From NCBI GenBank assembly GCA_937958475.1, contig CALFXR010000095.1, positions 1-41,479 of the forward strand: 41,479 bases of DNA. The letters are read 5' to 3'. Position 1 is the first letter of the stretch; each line of letters begins with the position of its first letter. A program made the translations under genes and the position numbers. Below the pieces are notes generated by a model. That model was not told where the DNA came from, searched no databases, and saw nothing but the letters and a program-made list of their open reading frames with translations. Origin of the DNA: an uncultured Mesorhizobium sp. Its GTDB lineage: Bacteria; Pseudomonadota; Alphaproteobacteria; Rhizobiales; Rhizobiaceae. This document shows, in pieces, positions 1 to 13,585 of the stretch.

Positions 1-928
1 TGGTGCAGGGCTGGATGCGCTCGGCGTCGGCGTGGCGCAGCGCCTCGGCGATGGTCGCTGCGACCTGCCCGGCCGTCTCGATTTCGGTCGAGGCGACGTC
101 GATCGCGCCGATCAGGAGGCCCTTGTCCGGCAGCAGCCGGATCAGCGAGATCGGCACGCGGGAATTGGCGCATTCGAGCGAGACCTCGCCGATCGTCGAG
201 GCGTTGATGGCCGGGAAGATCTGCTCGTACTGGCGCCACTCCTCGCCGAGCGTCTCCTTCCAGCGGATGTTGGCGTCGATGCCGTAGCCGTAGCAGATGT
301 GCACGGCGGTGCGGCATTTCAGGCCGCGCGCGGCGCGTTCGAGGGCGGCGATGCCCCATTCGTTGACGTCGTCCATGAAGACGTTGAAGGCCGGCTCGTC
401 GAACTGGACGACGTCGACGCCGGCGGCCTCCAGTTCCAGCGCCTCCTCGTTGAGGATTTCGGCAAACGCCATCGCCATGTCGGCGCGCCGGCCGAAATGA
501 CCGTCGGCCAGCGTGTCGCAGATGGTCATCGGGCCGGGCAGGGTGAACTTCAGGCCCTTCTTCGTATGGCCTCGGCAGAAGGCGGCCTCGTCGCGGTGGA
601 CCGGGCGGCTGCGCCGGGGGCGGCCCGTCACGGTCGGCACGTCGACGACGTAGCGGTTGTTGCGGATGCCCATCTTCGTCTTCAGGTTCCAGTCGATGCC
701 TTCGACGGTTTCGAGGAAGCCGTGGACGAAATGGATGCGGAACTGCTCGCCGTCGGTGACGGTCTCGATGCCGGCATCCTCCTGCTCCTTGATCCACAGC
801 AGCGCGGCGTCGCGCTTCGCCTCGGCGAGCGCCTCGCCCTCCAGCCGCCATTTCGGCCAGAGCTTTTCGGTCTCGGCGAGCCAGCCCGGCTTGGGCAGGC
901 TGCCGGCGAGCGTCGGGGGAAAGAGCAT
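1..928 (-). CDS. Short MetE-like (cobalamin-independent) methionine synthase family protein, partial
   Basis: The gene runs off the left edge, so the C-terminus is missing; 309 residues are visible from ATG 928. GGAGG lies 7 nt upstream. It matches only the C-terminal catalytic barrel of MetE, the part that transfers a methyl group to a zinc-bound thiol such as homocysteine. All four expected zinc ligands appear in order: H210 and C212 (HICYG), E252 (EVSLE) and C308 (QPCT). The N-terminal half of full-length MetE (about 750 aa) is absent, because the protein starts directly with FPPTLAGSLPKP. Short homologues of roughly 340 aa are common and often annotated as methionine synthase. Some use a methyl donor other than folate triglutamate, so the substrate here is uncertain. 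It lies 106 bp downstream of the tetR gene on the same strand. The family call is firm; the reaction is inferred. Confidence 0.85.
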   Translation of the reverse strand, partial: MLFPPTLAGSLPKPGWLAETEKLWPKWRLEGEALAEAKRDAALLWIKEQEDAGIETVTDGEQFRIHFVHGFLETVEGIDWNLKTKMGIRNNRYVVDVPTVTGRPRRSRPVHRDEAAFCRGHTKKGLKFTLPGPMTICDTLADGHFGRRADMAMAFAEILNEEALELEAAGVDVVQFDEPAFNVFMDDVNEWGIAALERAARGLKCRTAVHICYGYGIDANIRWKETLGEEWRQYEQIFPAINASTIGEVSLECANSRVPISLIRLLPDKGLLIGAIDVASTEIETAGQVAATIAEALRHADAERIQPCT

Positions 929-1034
929 CGGCGGTCCTCCGGGTTGCGGATCGAAGGTAACCGCACTTTCGGACGTGCGGAAGGCTTCGCGGCCGCGGCG
1001 AGTGCATCGTCCGGCGCCCGCGCCAGGGCGCCCT

Positions 1035-1676
1035 CTATCGGCGAAGCAGGGCAGCGACGATGCCGCGGATCAGGGTCTCGGCCGGCTCCCAGCGCATTTC
1101 GGGGATCATGATCAGCGAATTGCAGACGCCGTGCATGGCGCAGATGAACTGCTGGAGCCTGAGGTCGACGATCTCCGGCGGCTGGCCGGCCTGCTCGATC
1201 AGATCGTGGAAGAAGGCGAGTTCCTGCGCCACGATCCCGCTGTCGGCGAAGAAGGTTTCACCGCCGACCGGGGCGTCCTTCTCGCCGTAGACCATGACGT
1301 AGTTTTCGGGGTGGTCGATCCAGTAGCGCACGAAGGCGGCCGCATAGGCTTCGAGCGCCGCGCCGGGGTCGGCCGCCTGGGCAGCCGCAGCCCGCCCGGC
1401 GGCGAAGATGTCGGCGAAGATCTCCGCCCAGATGTGCACGAGGATGCCGCGCTTGTTGGGGTAGTAGCGGTAGAGCGACATCGCCGACATGTCGGCCATC
1501 GCCGCCACGGCGCGGATCGAGACGGCCGCATAGCCCTTGCGCGCGAACAGCGTGCGTGCAGCCGCGAGAATGCGGGCGCGGCCGGCGGCCACCTCGTCGT
1601 CGGTGAGCGACCTGCGGCCCTTGGTCCGGAGCTTGCGGTCTTCGCGGTCGTGGCGCTCGGCCCCTTCGTCGTTCAT
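1035..1676 (-). CDS. TetR/AcrR family transcriptional regulator
   Basis: A 213-residue one-component repressor. The helix-turn-helix follows a basic N-terminus: ARTLFARKGYAAVSIRAVAA, then MSAMSLYRYYPNKRGIL, the typical TetR recognition helix with the YxYxxNK signature. The C-terminal two thirds is a helical ligand-binding domain whose ligand I cannot name. I chose ATG 1676, preceded by GAAGGA about 9 nt away, over an in-frame start at 1733 that adds 19 poorly conserved residues. The gene is divergent from the FAD oxidoreductase at 1808 and upstream of the MetE-like gene on its own strand. A perfect 20-bp palindrome in the divergent region (1774-1793) is the obvious operator candidate. Confidence 0.9.
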   Translation of the reverse strand: MNDEGAERHDREDRKLRTKGRRSLTDDEVAAGRARILAAARTLFARKGYAAVSIRAVAAMADMSAMSLYRYYPNKRGILVHIWAEIFADIFAAGRAAAAQAADPGAALEAYAAAFVRYWIDHPENYVMVYGEKDAPVGGETFFADSGIVAQELAFFHDLIEQAGQPPEIVDLRLQQFICAMHGVCNSLIMIPEMRWEPAETLIRGIVAALLRR

Positions 1677-1749
1677 CGCGAGACATCCTTCGCCGGTCCC
1701 GTTCCCGTCATCACCGGCCGTGATGGGCGCCACGGCGGACGCTTGTCAA

Positions 1750-1778
1750 TTGACAGGAAGCCCGGAGCGTATTTTAAT
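1750..1778 (+). promoter_or_regulatory. Predicted sigma70-type promoter of the FAD oxidoreductase
   Basis: A consensus -35 TTGACA (1750-1755), a 17-bp spacer, then -10 TTTAAT (1773-1778, five of six matches to TATAAT). The predicted start is near 1785, leaving a short leader before ATG 1808. The -35 lies inside a 12-bp palindrome (TGTCAATTGACA, 1744-1755), so a second -35-like element faces the other way, but I see no matching -10 for tetR. Confidence 0.65.
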
Positions 1779-1793
1779 GTACGCGTACATTAA
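1774..1793. promoter_or_regulatory. Perfect 20-bp palindrome, candidate TetR operator
   Basis: TTAATGTACGCGTACATTAA is an uninterrupted inverted repeat that begins in the -10 element of the oxidoreductase promoter and covers the predicted transcription start. Binding there would block RNA polymerase. Its symmetry, length and position between divergent tetR and target genes fit a TetR-family operator. That the neighbouring regulator binds it is inference. Confidence 0.65.
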
Positions 1794-1807
1794 TTAAAGA
1801 GGACGTC

Positions 1808-3178
1808 ATGCCGCTCCCCGCGCGAACAGACCCGAATGCCGTTTCGTTCTGGCAGGCCAACGACGCGCCGCCGGTTCCCGGCGCGCCGCTCAGGGGAGAC
1901 ATCGACGTCGACGTGGCGATCGTCGGCGGCGGCTTCACCGGCCTTTCCGTGGCGCGCGAGATCAGGTCGGACGATCCTTCGGCGCGCGTGGCGGTGCTGG
2001 AAGGCCGCTTCGTCGGCTACGGCGCGTCGGGCCGCAACGGCGGCTTCAACATGTCGCTGTTCGGGCTGGAGCCGGAGGTGACGATCCTGCGCTGGGGCGT
2101 CGAGCGCGCCGCGCAGGCACAGCAGTACATGAACCGCGCTGTCGCCTATGTGAAGGATCTGGTCGAGAAGCACGGCCTGAAGTCGGACTACCAGCATCCG
2201 GGCATGCTGCGCGTCGCCTACAACGGCGCCCAGCTGAAGCGGCTGGAGAAGGGCATGGAACTCCATCATCGGCTGGGGGTGGCCGACCGCTATGCCTTGC
2301 TGCCGAAGGCGGACGTCCAGGCGATGGTTCGTTCGGAAAAATTCCAGGGCGGCGTCTTCGAGGCGGAGAGCGGCATCCTCAACCCCTATCGCCACGTCAG
2401 GGAGCTGAAGCGCCTCGCCGAGGCGGCGGGCGCCGAGGTCTATGAGGGCACGCCGGTCGCCAACATCGCCCGCGATGCCAAGGGCATCCGCCTGGCGACG
2501 CCGAACGGCACCGTCACCTGCCGCAAGCTGGTGATCGCGGTGAACGCCTGGTCGGGCTTCATCCGCGGCCTGCCGAAGATACGCTCGCGGCAGACGCCGG
2601 TGTGGACCTGCCAGGTGGTGACGGCGCCGCTCAGCGAGCGGCAGTGGGAGGCGATCGACTGGCGCGGCCGCGCCTCGATCGAGGACAACCGGCAGCTGAT
2701 CCACTATTTCCGCCGCACGGTGTGCGGCCGCATCACGATGGGCGGCGGCGACGCGTTCCGCGTCCGCGGCGAGCCGATGGGGCAACTCGACACCGCCGCG
2801 ACCTGGGACAACCTCGAACGCCATCTCAAATGGCTGTTCCCGGTGCTGAAGGACGTGAAGATCGACTACCGCTGGGGCGGGCCGGTCTCGGCCAATCTCG
2901 ACATGACGCCGGAGATCGGCTTCATCGGCGACGAGCGGATCGTCTACGCCAACGGCTGCGTCGGCCACGGCGTCTCGCTGACGCAGCTGAACGGGCGCAC
3001 CATCGCCGACCTCGTCCAGGGCAAGCGCACCGACCTGACCGACTTCTGGATCATCAACCGCAAGGCGATCCCCTGGCCGCCAGAGCCGCTCGGCACCGTC
3101 GCGTTCGGCGCGATCCGCTCGGGCCTGAGGCTCTGGGACTGGTACGAGGAGCGCGACATCGACAAGTCGCCTGCCTGA
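1808..3178 (+). CDS. FAD-dependent oxidoreductase, DAO family (PuuB/OrdL-like)
   Basis: A 456-residue flavoprotein that probably oxidises an amine or amino acid in the cytoplasm. The Rossmann FAD motif GGGFTG is at residues 40-45, the ribose-binding acidic residue is E65, and GASGRNGGF at 72-80 is typical of the gamma-glutamylputrescine oxidase/OrdL branch. The C-terminal block ANGCVGHGVSLTQLNG closes the FAD site. AGAGGA precedes ATG 1808. It is divergent from tetR, and the promoter is overlapped by a palindrome, so repression by that TetR is likely. The next gene, frmA, is convergent. The substrate cannot be named: no glutamylputrescine synthetase or aldehyde dehydrogenase lies nearby. Confidence 0.88.
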   Translation: MPLPARTDPNAVSFWQANDAPPVPGAPLRGDIDVDVAIVGGGFTGLSVAREIRSDDPSARVAVLEGRFVGYGASGRNGGFNMSLFGLEPEVTILRWGVERAAQAQQYMNRAVAYVKDLVEKHGLKSDYQHPGMLRVAYNGAQLKRLEKGMELHHRLGVADRYALLPKADVQAMVRSEKFQGGVFEAESGILNPYRHVRELKRLAEAAGAEVYEGTPVANIARDAKGIRLATPNGTVTCRKLVIAVNAWSGFIRGLPKIRSRQTPVWTCQVVTAPLSERQWEAIDWRGRASIEDNRQLIHYFRRTVCGRITMGGGDAFRVRGEPMGQLDTAATWDNLERHLKWLFPVLKDVKIDYRWGGPVSANLDMTPEIGFIGDERIVYANGCVGHGVSLTQLNGRTIADLVQGKRTDLTDFWIINRKAIPWPPEPLGTVAFGAIRSGLRLWDWYEERDIDKSPA

Positions 3179-3262
3179 GGCGAGGCGGGGGACGTTTCCG
3201 GCCGGGAGGCGCGGCGCACGGGCGAACCGACGCGGCGCCGATGCCCGATCAGCAGACCCCGA

Positions 3263-4390
<1,128 letters not shown>

Positions 4391-4471
4391 GGGCGGCACT
4401 CCTCGGTTCTTGCGGGCGCGCCAAGCTTTCAGGATTCCGCCCGCGGTTCAACCCCGCCGCGGCGGTGCCGA

Positions 4472-6076
4472 TCAGACCTGCGGTGCGTCCGCGCCGTGGG
4501 CGTCGCCGTACGGCAACGGGTCGGCGGAACGGGAATGCACGACCAGCTCGGCGATGAAACTGGTCCCGTCGGCACCGGTGTAGGTGTAGGTTCCGCCGAG
4601 CTGGGTCACCATGCCGCGGATGAGGCGGCTGCCCATTCCCGCCGTACCCTGCGGCTCGCCGAAGCCGACGCCGTCGTCCACGATCGACAGGCGCACGCGC
4701 TCGTCCGAAAGTCGCTCGAGGGCGAGCCGGATCGACCCGCTGCGGCCGTCGGGGAAGGCGTATTTCAGCGCGTTGGTCACGACCTCGTTGACGAGGAGAG
4801 CGATCGGCGTCGCCTGGTCCCGGTCGACGCTGAGGCGGTCGATGGCGTAGTTGACGGCGACGTGTGCGTCGAAGGTGCGCAGAAGCGGATCGACGATCGC
4901 GGGGATGAAGTCGCGCGCCTCCACCTCTGCATACTGGTCGAGGCGGTAGATGTGCTCGTGCACGGCGGTCATCGCCGCGATCCGGCCCTGCAGGTCCATC
5001 TTCGCCTGGTCGGGAATGTTCTGCATGCGGATCAGCGACTGCACGGACTGCAGATTGTTCTTCACCCTGTGATGCGTGTCGCGGAAGAGCAGCCGGTTGG
5101 TCTTCAGCGCAGCGCCAAGCTCGCTCTGCCGCAACTGGTCGCGCCGCAGCAGCCGCAGGATCCACAAAGATGCCGCACCGAAGCCGAGGATGGCGGGAAG
5201 GGCGACGAGAAGCGTCATCGTCGTGTTGCGCCAGAAGGACCTGTAGGCCGATCCGGCGCTGATCGAGGCGACGGCGACGAGGTCGGTGCCTTCGGCACGA
5301 CGGTAGCCGACGAAACGCTCGACGCCGTCGGCGGGGGAATGGGCGGAATGATAGGTGCCGCCGTCGGCCTCCTTCAGGTATCTCGTGAACAGGACGTGCG
5401 AACTCATGTCCAGCGCCTCGCGGGCGAACGGGTAGCGAGCCACCAGCATGCCGTCCGAACGGATCAGGCTCACCGTGGACCCCTCGTCGAGCTCGAGCGA
5501 TGACCAGACGTCGCGCAGGAGCGCCACGTCGAAGGAGATGACGGCGACGCCGGCGAAGACACCTTTGCGCTCGATGCGCCGGCTGAAGGCGAAGATCTGC
5601 TCGCCGTTGAGCCGGCTTATCATCAGCGACGAGGTGTGCCACTCGGCCCCCGCCGCCGGCGCGGAGAAGTATTCGCGATCGGTGATGCTGATCGGCTTCA
5701 CCTGCGGGTCGGTCGAAAAGAGAGTGTCTCCGTTGGCGTCGACGACGTAGGCCTTCACCGTGCCGGGGAGGTTGTCGACGGCCTGGCGGATGTCCCGCAC
5801 CGTTGCGCCCGCCGCGAGCGCCACGGTGTCGCCGAGGGAGTCGTCCATGCGCCTCAGCGCCTGGTGGGCGAGCTCGGAGATCCAGCGGGCATTGGTTGCG
5901 ACGACCTGGGAGGCGGCCAGCGCGCGGTCGAGCGCGCGTTGCTGCGCGTCGCGCCGCGACTGGATGGTGGAGAACGCGACCAGCGCGACGAACAGCGCGA
6001 ACAGCACCGCGATCAGTCCGATGACGGCGCTGGCCGTATCGCGAGGCCCCGCACGCGTGCTCGAGATCGTCGTCAT
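4472..6076 (-). CDS. Membrane sensor histidine kinase (periplasmic dCache-like sensor, HisKA_2/HATPase)
   Basis: About 534 residues. A membrane segment at roughly 17-38 and a second at 294-311 bracket a periplasmic region of about 250 residues that resembles a PDC/dCache sensor (AYVVDANGDTLFSTD, then ITDREYF). The cytoplasmic part has the HisKA_2 phosphoacceptor motif HHRVKNNLQ (H346), followed by an ATPase domain with N-box VVTNALKYAFPDG and G-box VDDGVGF. HisKA_2/HWE kinases in this group often signal to receivers not encoded next door, and none is adjacent here. ATG 6076 has AAGGA unusually close; a TTG at 6091 would add five residues. It is divergent from the channel gene, and frmA follows it. 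The ligand is unknown. Confidence 0.88.
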   Translation of the reverse strand: MTTISSTRAGPRDTASAVIGLIAVLFALFVALVAFSTIQSRRDAQQRALDRALAASQVVATNARWISELAHQALRRMDDSLGDTVALAAGATVRDIRQAVDNLPGTVKAYVVDANGDTLFSTDPQVKPISITDREYFSAPAAGAEWHTSSLMISRLNGEQIFAFSRRIERKGVFAGVAVISFDVALLRDVWSSLELDEGSTVSLIRSDGMLVARYPFAREALDMSSHVLFTRYLKEADGGTYHSAHSPADGVERFVGYRRAEGTDLVAVASISAGSAYRSFWRNTTMTLLVALPAILGFGAASLWILRLLRRDQLRQSELGAALKTNRLLFRDTHHRVKNNLQSVQSLIRMQNIPDQAKMDLQGRIAAMTAVHEHIYRLDQYAEVEARDFIPAIVDPLLRTFDAHVAVNYAIDRLSVDRDQATPIALLVNEVVTNALKYAFPDGRSGSIRLALERLSDERVRLSIVDDGVGFGEPQGTAGMGSRLIRGMVTQLGGTYTYTGADGTSFIAELVVHSRSADPLPYGDAHGADAPQV

Positions 6077-6160
6077 TTCCTTGCTCGCCAAGGACTAGGC
6101 CCTGCCCAGCGACGGCGGAATCATGGCAACAGTCCGAAAAAGGCGGCCGAAGGGGTGGCG

Positions 6161-6592
6161 ATGCTGGTCAATATCGTGCTGGGCATACTGGCCATGGCGA
6201 TCTCGGTGGTCGTGCATACGCTCGGCCTCATCGGCGTGACCCATTCCATATCCCGGGTGACCTCGCGGCTGCGCGTCCACGGACATCGCAGCCGGATCAT
6301 CGCCATGGTGACCACGGCGACCGGCATCTTCGGCCTGCTCTTCGTGGAGGTCGCGATCTGGGCGCTCTTCTACCTCGCGCTCGGCACCGTCGACGACCTG
6401 GAAACGGCGCTCTACTTCTCCGCCGTGACCTTCTCCACGCTGGGCTACGGCGATCTCGTGCCGAGCCACGAATGGCGGCTGTTCAGCGCTCTCGAGGGGG
6501 TCGTCGGTCTCCTGATGATCGGATGGTCCACGGCCTACCTGACCGCTGCCGGACTGCGGGTCGGACCGTTCCGGGCGGGCGAGCATTTCTAG
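6161..6592 (+). CDS. Small potassium-channel-like membrane protein (Ion_trans_2)
   Basis: A 143-residue inner-membrane protein. Hydrophobic helices lie at about 2-27, 46-74 and 106-128. Between the last two is a pore loop with the selectivity filter TLGYGD (residues 93-98), the hallmark of potassium-type pores (TxGYGD). There is no RCK or cyclic-nucleotide domain, so gating is not obvious. ATG 6161 is supported by AGGGG 6 nt upstream. It is divergent from the sensor kinase across 84 bp. A functional tetrameric channel is expected from the family; ion selectivity is inferred from the filter alone. Confidence 0.85.
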   Translation: MLVNIVLGILAMAISVVVHTLGLIGVTHSISRVTSRLRVHGHRSRIIAMVTTATGIFGLLFVEVAIWALFYLALGTVDDLETALYFSAVTFSTLGYGDLVPSHEWRLFSALEGVVGLLMIGWSTAYLTAAGLRVGPFRAGEHF

Positions 6593-6616
6593 CACCATGG
6601 TTGTGCACGCGGCTCC

Positions 6617-6645
6617 TTGAGACTGCGGCGTCAATTCCGTAGAAG
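6617..6645 (+). promoter_or_regulatory. Possible promoter of the biotin carboxylase subunit gene
   Basis: TTGAGA (6617-6622), 17-bp spacer, TAGAAG (6640-6645). Both hexamers are imperfect. Placement about 30 nt before the start codon at 6678 is sensible. Confidence 0.4.
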
Positions 6646-6677
6646 GATGTCGCGCTTCCGGAGGATTTCAACCTTTG

Positions 6678-8690
<2,013 letters not shown>

Positions 8691-8812
8691 CGGTGGCCGT
8701 TACCTGACGCGGCGGGAGCGGCCCGGACTGTGCGCAAGCGCATTTCCGGTTGGACTTGACGGGCCGACTCCCCGAGACTGGCGGGGCAGCAGAGAATCCC
8801 CGAGCAGTCGCC

Positions 8813-12331
<3,519 letters not shown>

Positions 12332-12350
12332 GCAGGGGCTTCAGAGCAGC

Positions 12351-12593
12351 TCAATAGCGCTCGCTGTCCCTCAACTCGCGCACAAACGTGCCCGCCGGCG
12401 TTGGACGGGTGGGCATCTTGGCCGTCAACGACTGCAACGCGGTGATGTCGATTGGCTTCTTCGATGCTTCGGCGGGCACCAGCCGCGCCACGGTCTTTCC
12501 ATCGTCGGTGATTTCGACGACCTGGCCGTTTGAGACATCCTCGACCAACTCGTCCAGACGGTGTTTTGCTTCGGCGAGATCGACCCGTATCAT
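12351..12593 (-). CDS. Phd/YefM-type antitoxin, apparently without a toxin
   Basis: An 80-residue protein. MIRVDLAEAKHRLDELVEDV, then GQVVEITDDGKTVARLVP, is the classic Phd/YefM/VapB DNA-binding fold. The C-terminal half (ITALQSLTAKMPTRP) would be the flexible toxin-neutralising tail. ATG 12593 has GAAGGA 8 nt upstream. In operons of this family a PIN-domain (VapC) or Doc/RelE toxin normally follows directly, but the dnaE stop lies 19 bp downstream on the opposite strand. It is the last minus-strand gene after dinB and the EamA permease. It may be a solitary antitoxin, a regulator, or a relic. Confidence 0.82.
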   Translation of the reverse strand: MIRVDLAEAKHRLDELVEDVSNGQVVEITDDGKTVARLVPAEASKKPIDITALQSLTAKMPTRPTPAGTFVRELRDSERY

Positions 12594-12637
12594 GGCGTCA
12601 TCCTTCGACGGCAGGATACCACCCGTCCGACGCCGGC

Positions 12638-13513
12638 TCAACCGCCGGAAATGGCCGGCCGCTTTGGCCGCTTCAGGTTGACCAGGTTGCCGGCCAGGAT
12701 CAGCGCCGCGCCGACGGCGATGTAGACGTCGATCCGTTCCGAATAGAACAGCCAGCCGATCAGCGCCGTCAGCGGCACGCGCAGGTAATCCATCGGCGCC
12801 ACGACCATGGCGTCGGCATAGACCAGCGCCCGCGTCATGCAGAAGTGCGAGAAGGTGCCGGAAAACGAGATGAGCACGATCCACGGCCACGCCTCGGCCG
12901 GTGGCGTGCGCCACGAATAGAGCGCCGGCGCCAGGCCGATGACCGCCTGCACGATGAGCATCCAGAAGATGATGCGGACCGTGCTTTCGGTGCGGGTCAG
13001 CGACTTCACCATGACCAGCGAAATGCCGAACATCACCGCGCCGCCGAGCATGACGAGATGGCCAACCTCGATCGCCTGCGTGCCTGGCCGCACGATCACG
13101 GCGACGCCGACGATGCCGAGGGCGATGGCGGCGGCCGTGGCGCGCGTCATCTTCTCGCCGAGGAAGAGGACCGCGAGGATGGCCGTCCAGAACGGCGTGG
13201 TGAATTCGATCGAAACCAGCTCCGCCAGCGAAATGACCGTGACCGCATAGAGGAAGGCGAGCTGGCCGACATAGTGGACCGCATTGCGTGCGACATGCCC
13301 GAGCGGCCGCGCCGTGCGCATCGCCGCGAAGCCGCCGGCGCGCAGCACGAGCGGCATCAGCATGACGATGCCGATCAGGGAACGCAGCTCCATCACCTGG
13401 AACACGCTCAGTTCGCGTGCGGCTTCGCGGCCGGCGACCGCCGTCACCATCATGAGCACGAGCCAGCCCATCATCCAAGCGGCGGCCCTGGCGTTCGACT
13501 GCATGTTTTCCAT
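12638..13513 (-). CDS. EamA/DMT-superfamily permease
   Basis: A 291-residue inner-membrane protein with about ten hydrophobic helices in two homologous halves, as in the drug/metabolite transporter superfamily. Charged, conserved spots include ELRSLIGIVML near the first helix pair, SIEFTTPFWTAILAVLFLGE ending the first EamA repeat, and PMDYLRVPLTALIGWLFYSE in the second. The substrate is unknown; close families export amino acids, nucleotides or drugs. ATG 13513 is the likely start, with an in-frame ATG at 13504 as an alternative; neither has a strong ribosome-binding site. It lies 72 bp downstream of dinB and 44 bp upstream of the Phd-like gene, on the same strand. Confidence 0.85.
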   Translation of the reverse strand: MENMQSNARAAAWMMGWLVLMMVTAVAGREAARELSVFQVMELRSLIGIVMLMPLVLRAGGFAAMRTARPLGHVARNAVHYVGQLAFLYAVTVISLAELVSIEFTTPFWTAILAVLFLGEKMTRATAAAIALGIVGVAVIVRPGTQAIEVGHLVMLGGAVMFGISLVMVKSLTRTESTVRIIFWMLIVQAVIGLAPALYSWRTPPAEAWPWIVLISFSGTFSHFCMTRALVYADAMVVAPMDYLRVPLTALIGWLFYSERIDVYIAVGAALILAGNLVNLKRPKRPAISGG

Positions 13514-13585
13514 GGACGGCTTTCTGGCAGCGGCGGGAGGGCGGTGCAACCTTCGCGGGCGACCGATCGACTGGGCCAGGCGACC

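Noticed and set aside
961..980. CCGCAC / GTGCGG inverted repeat between tetR and the MetE-like gene as a terminator or riboswitch
   Set aside because: The stem is only 6 bp with an 8-nt loop, no T-tract follows on the minus strand, and I saw no SAM or cobalamin riboswitch pattern.
6117..6160. Upstream extension of the channel frame to 5636
   Set aside because: The extension is antisense to the sensor kinase and low-complexity. ATG 6161 has a good ribosome-binding site and starts directly with the first membrane helix.
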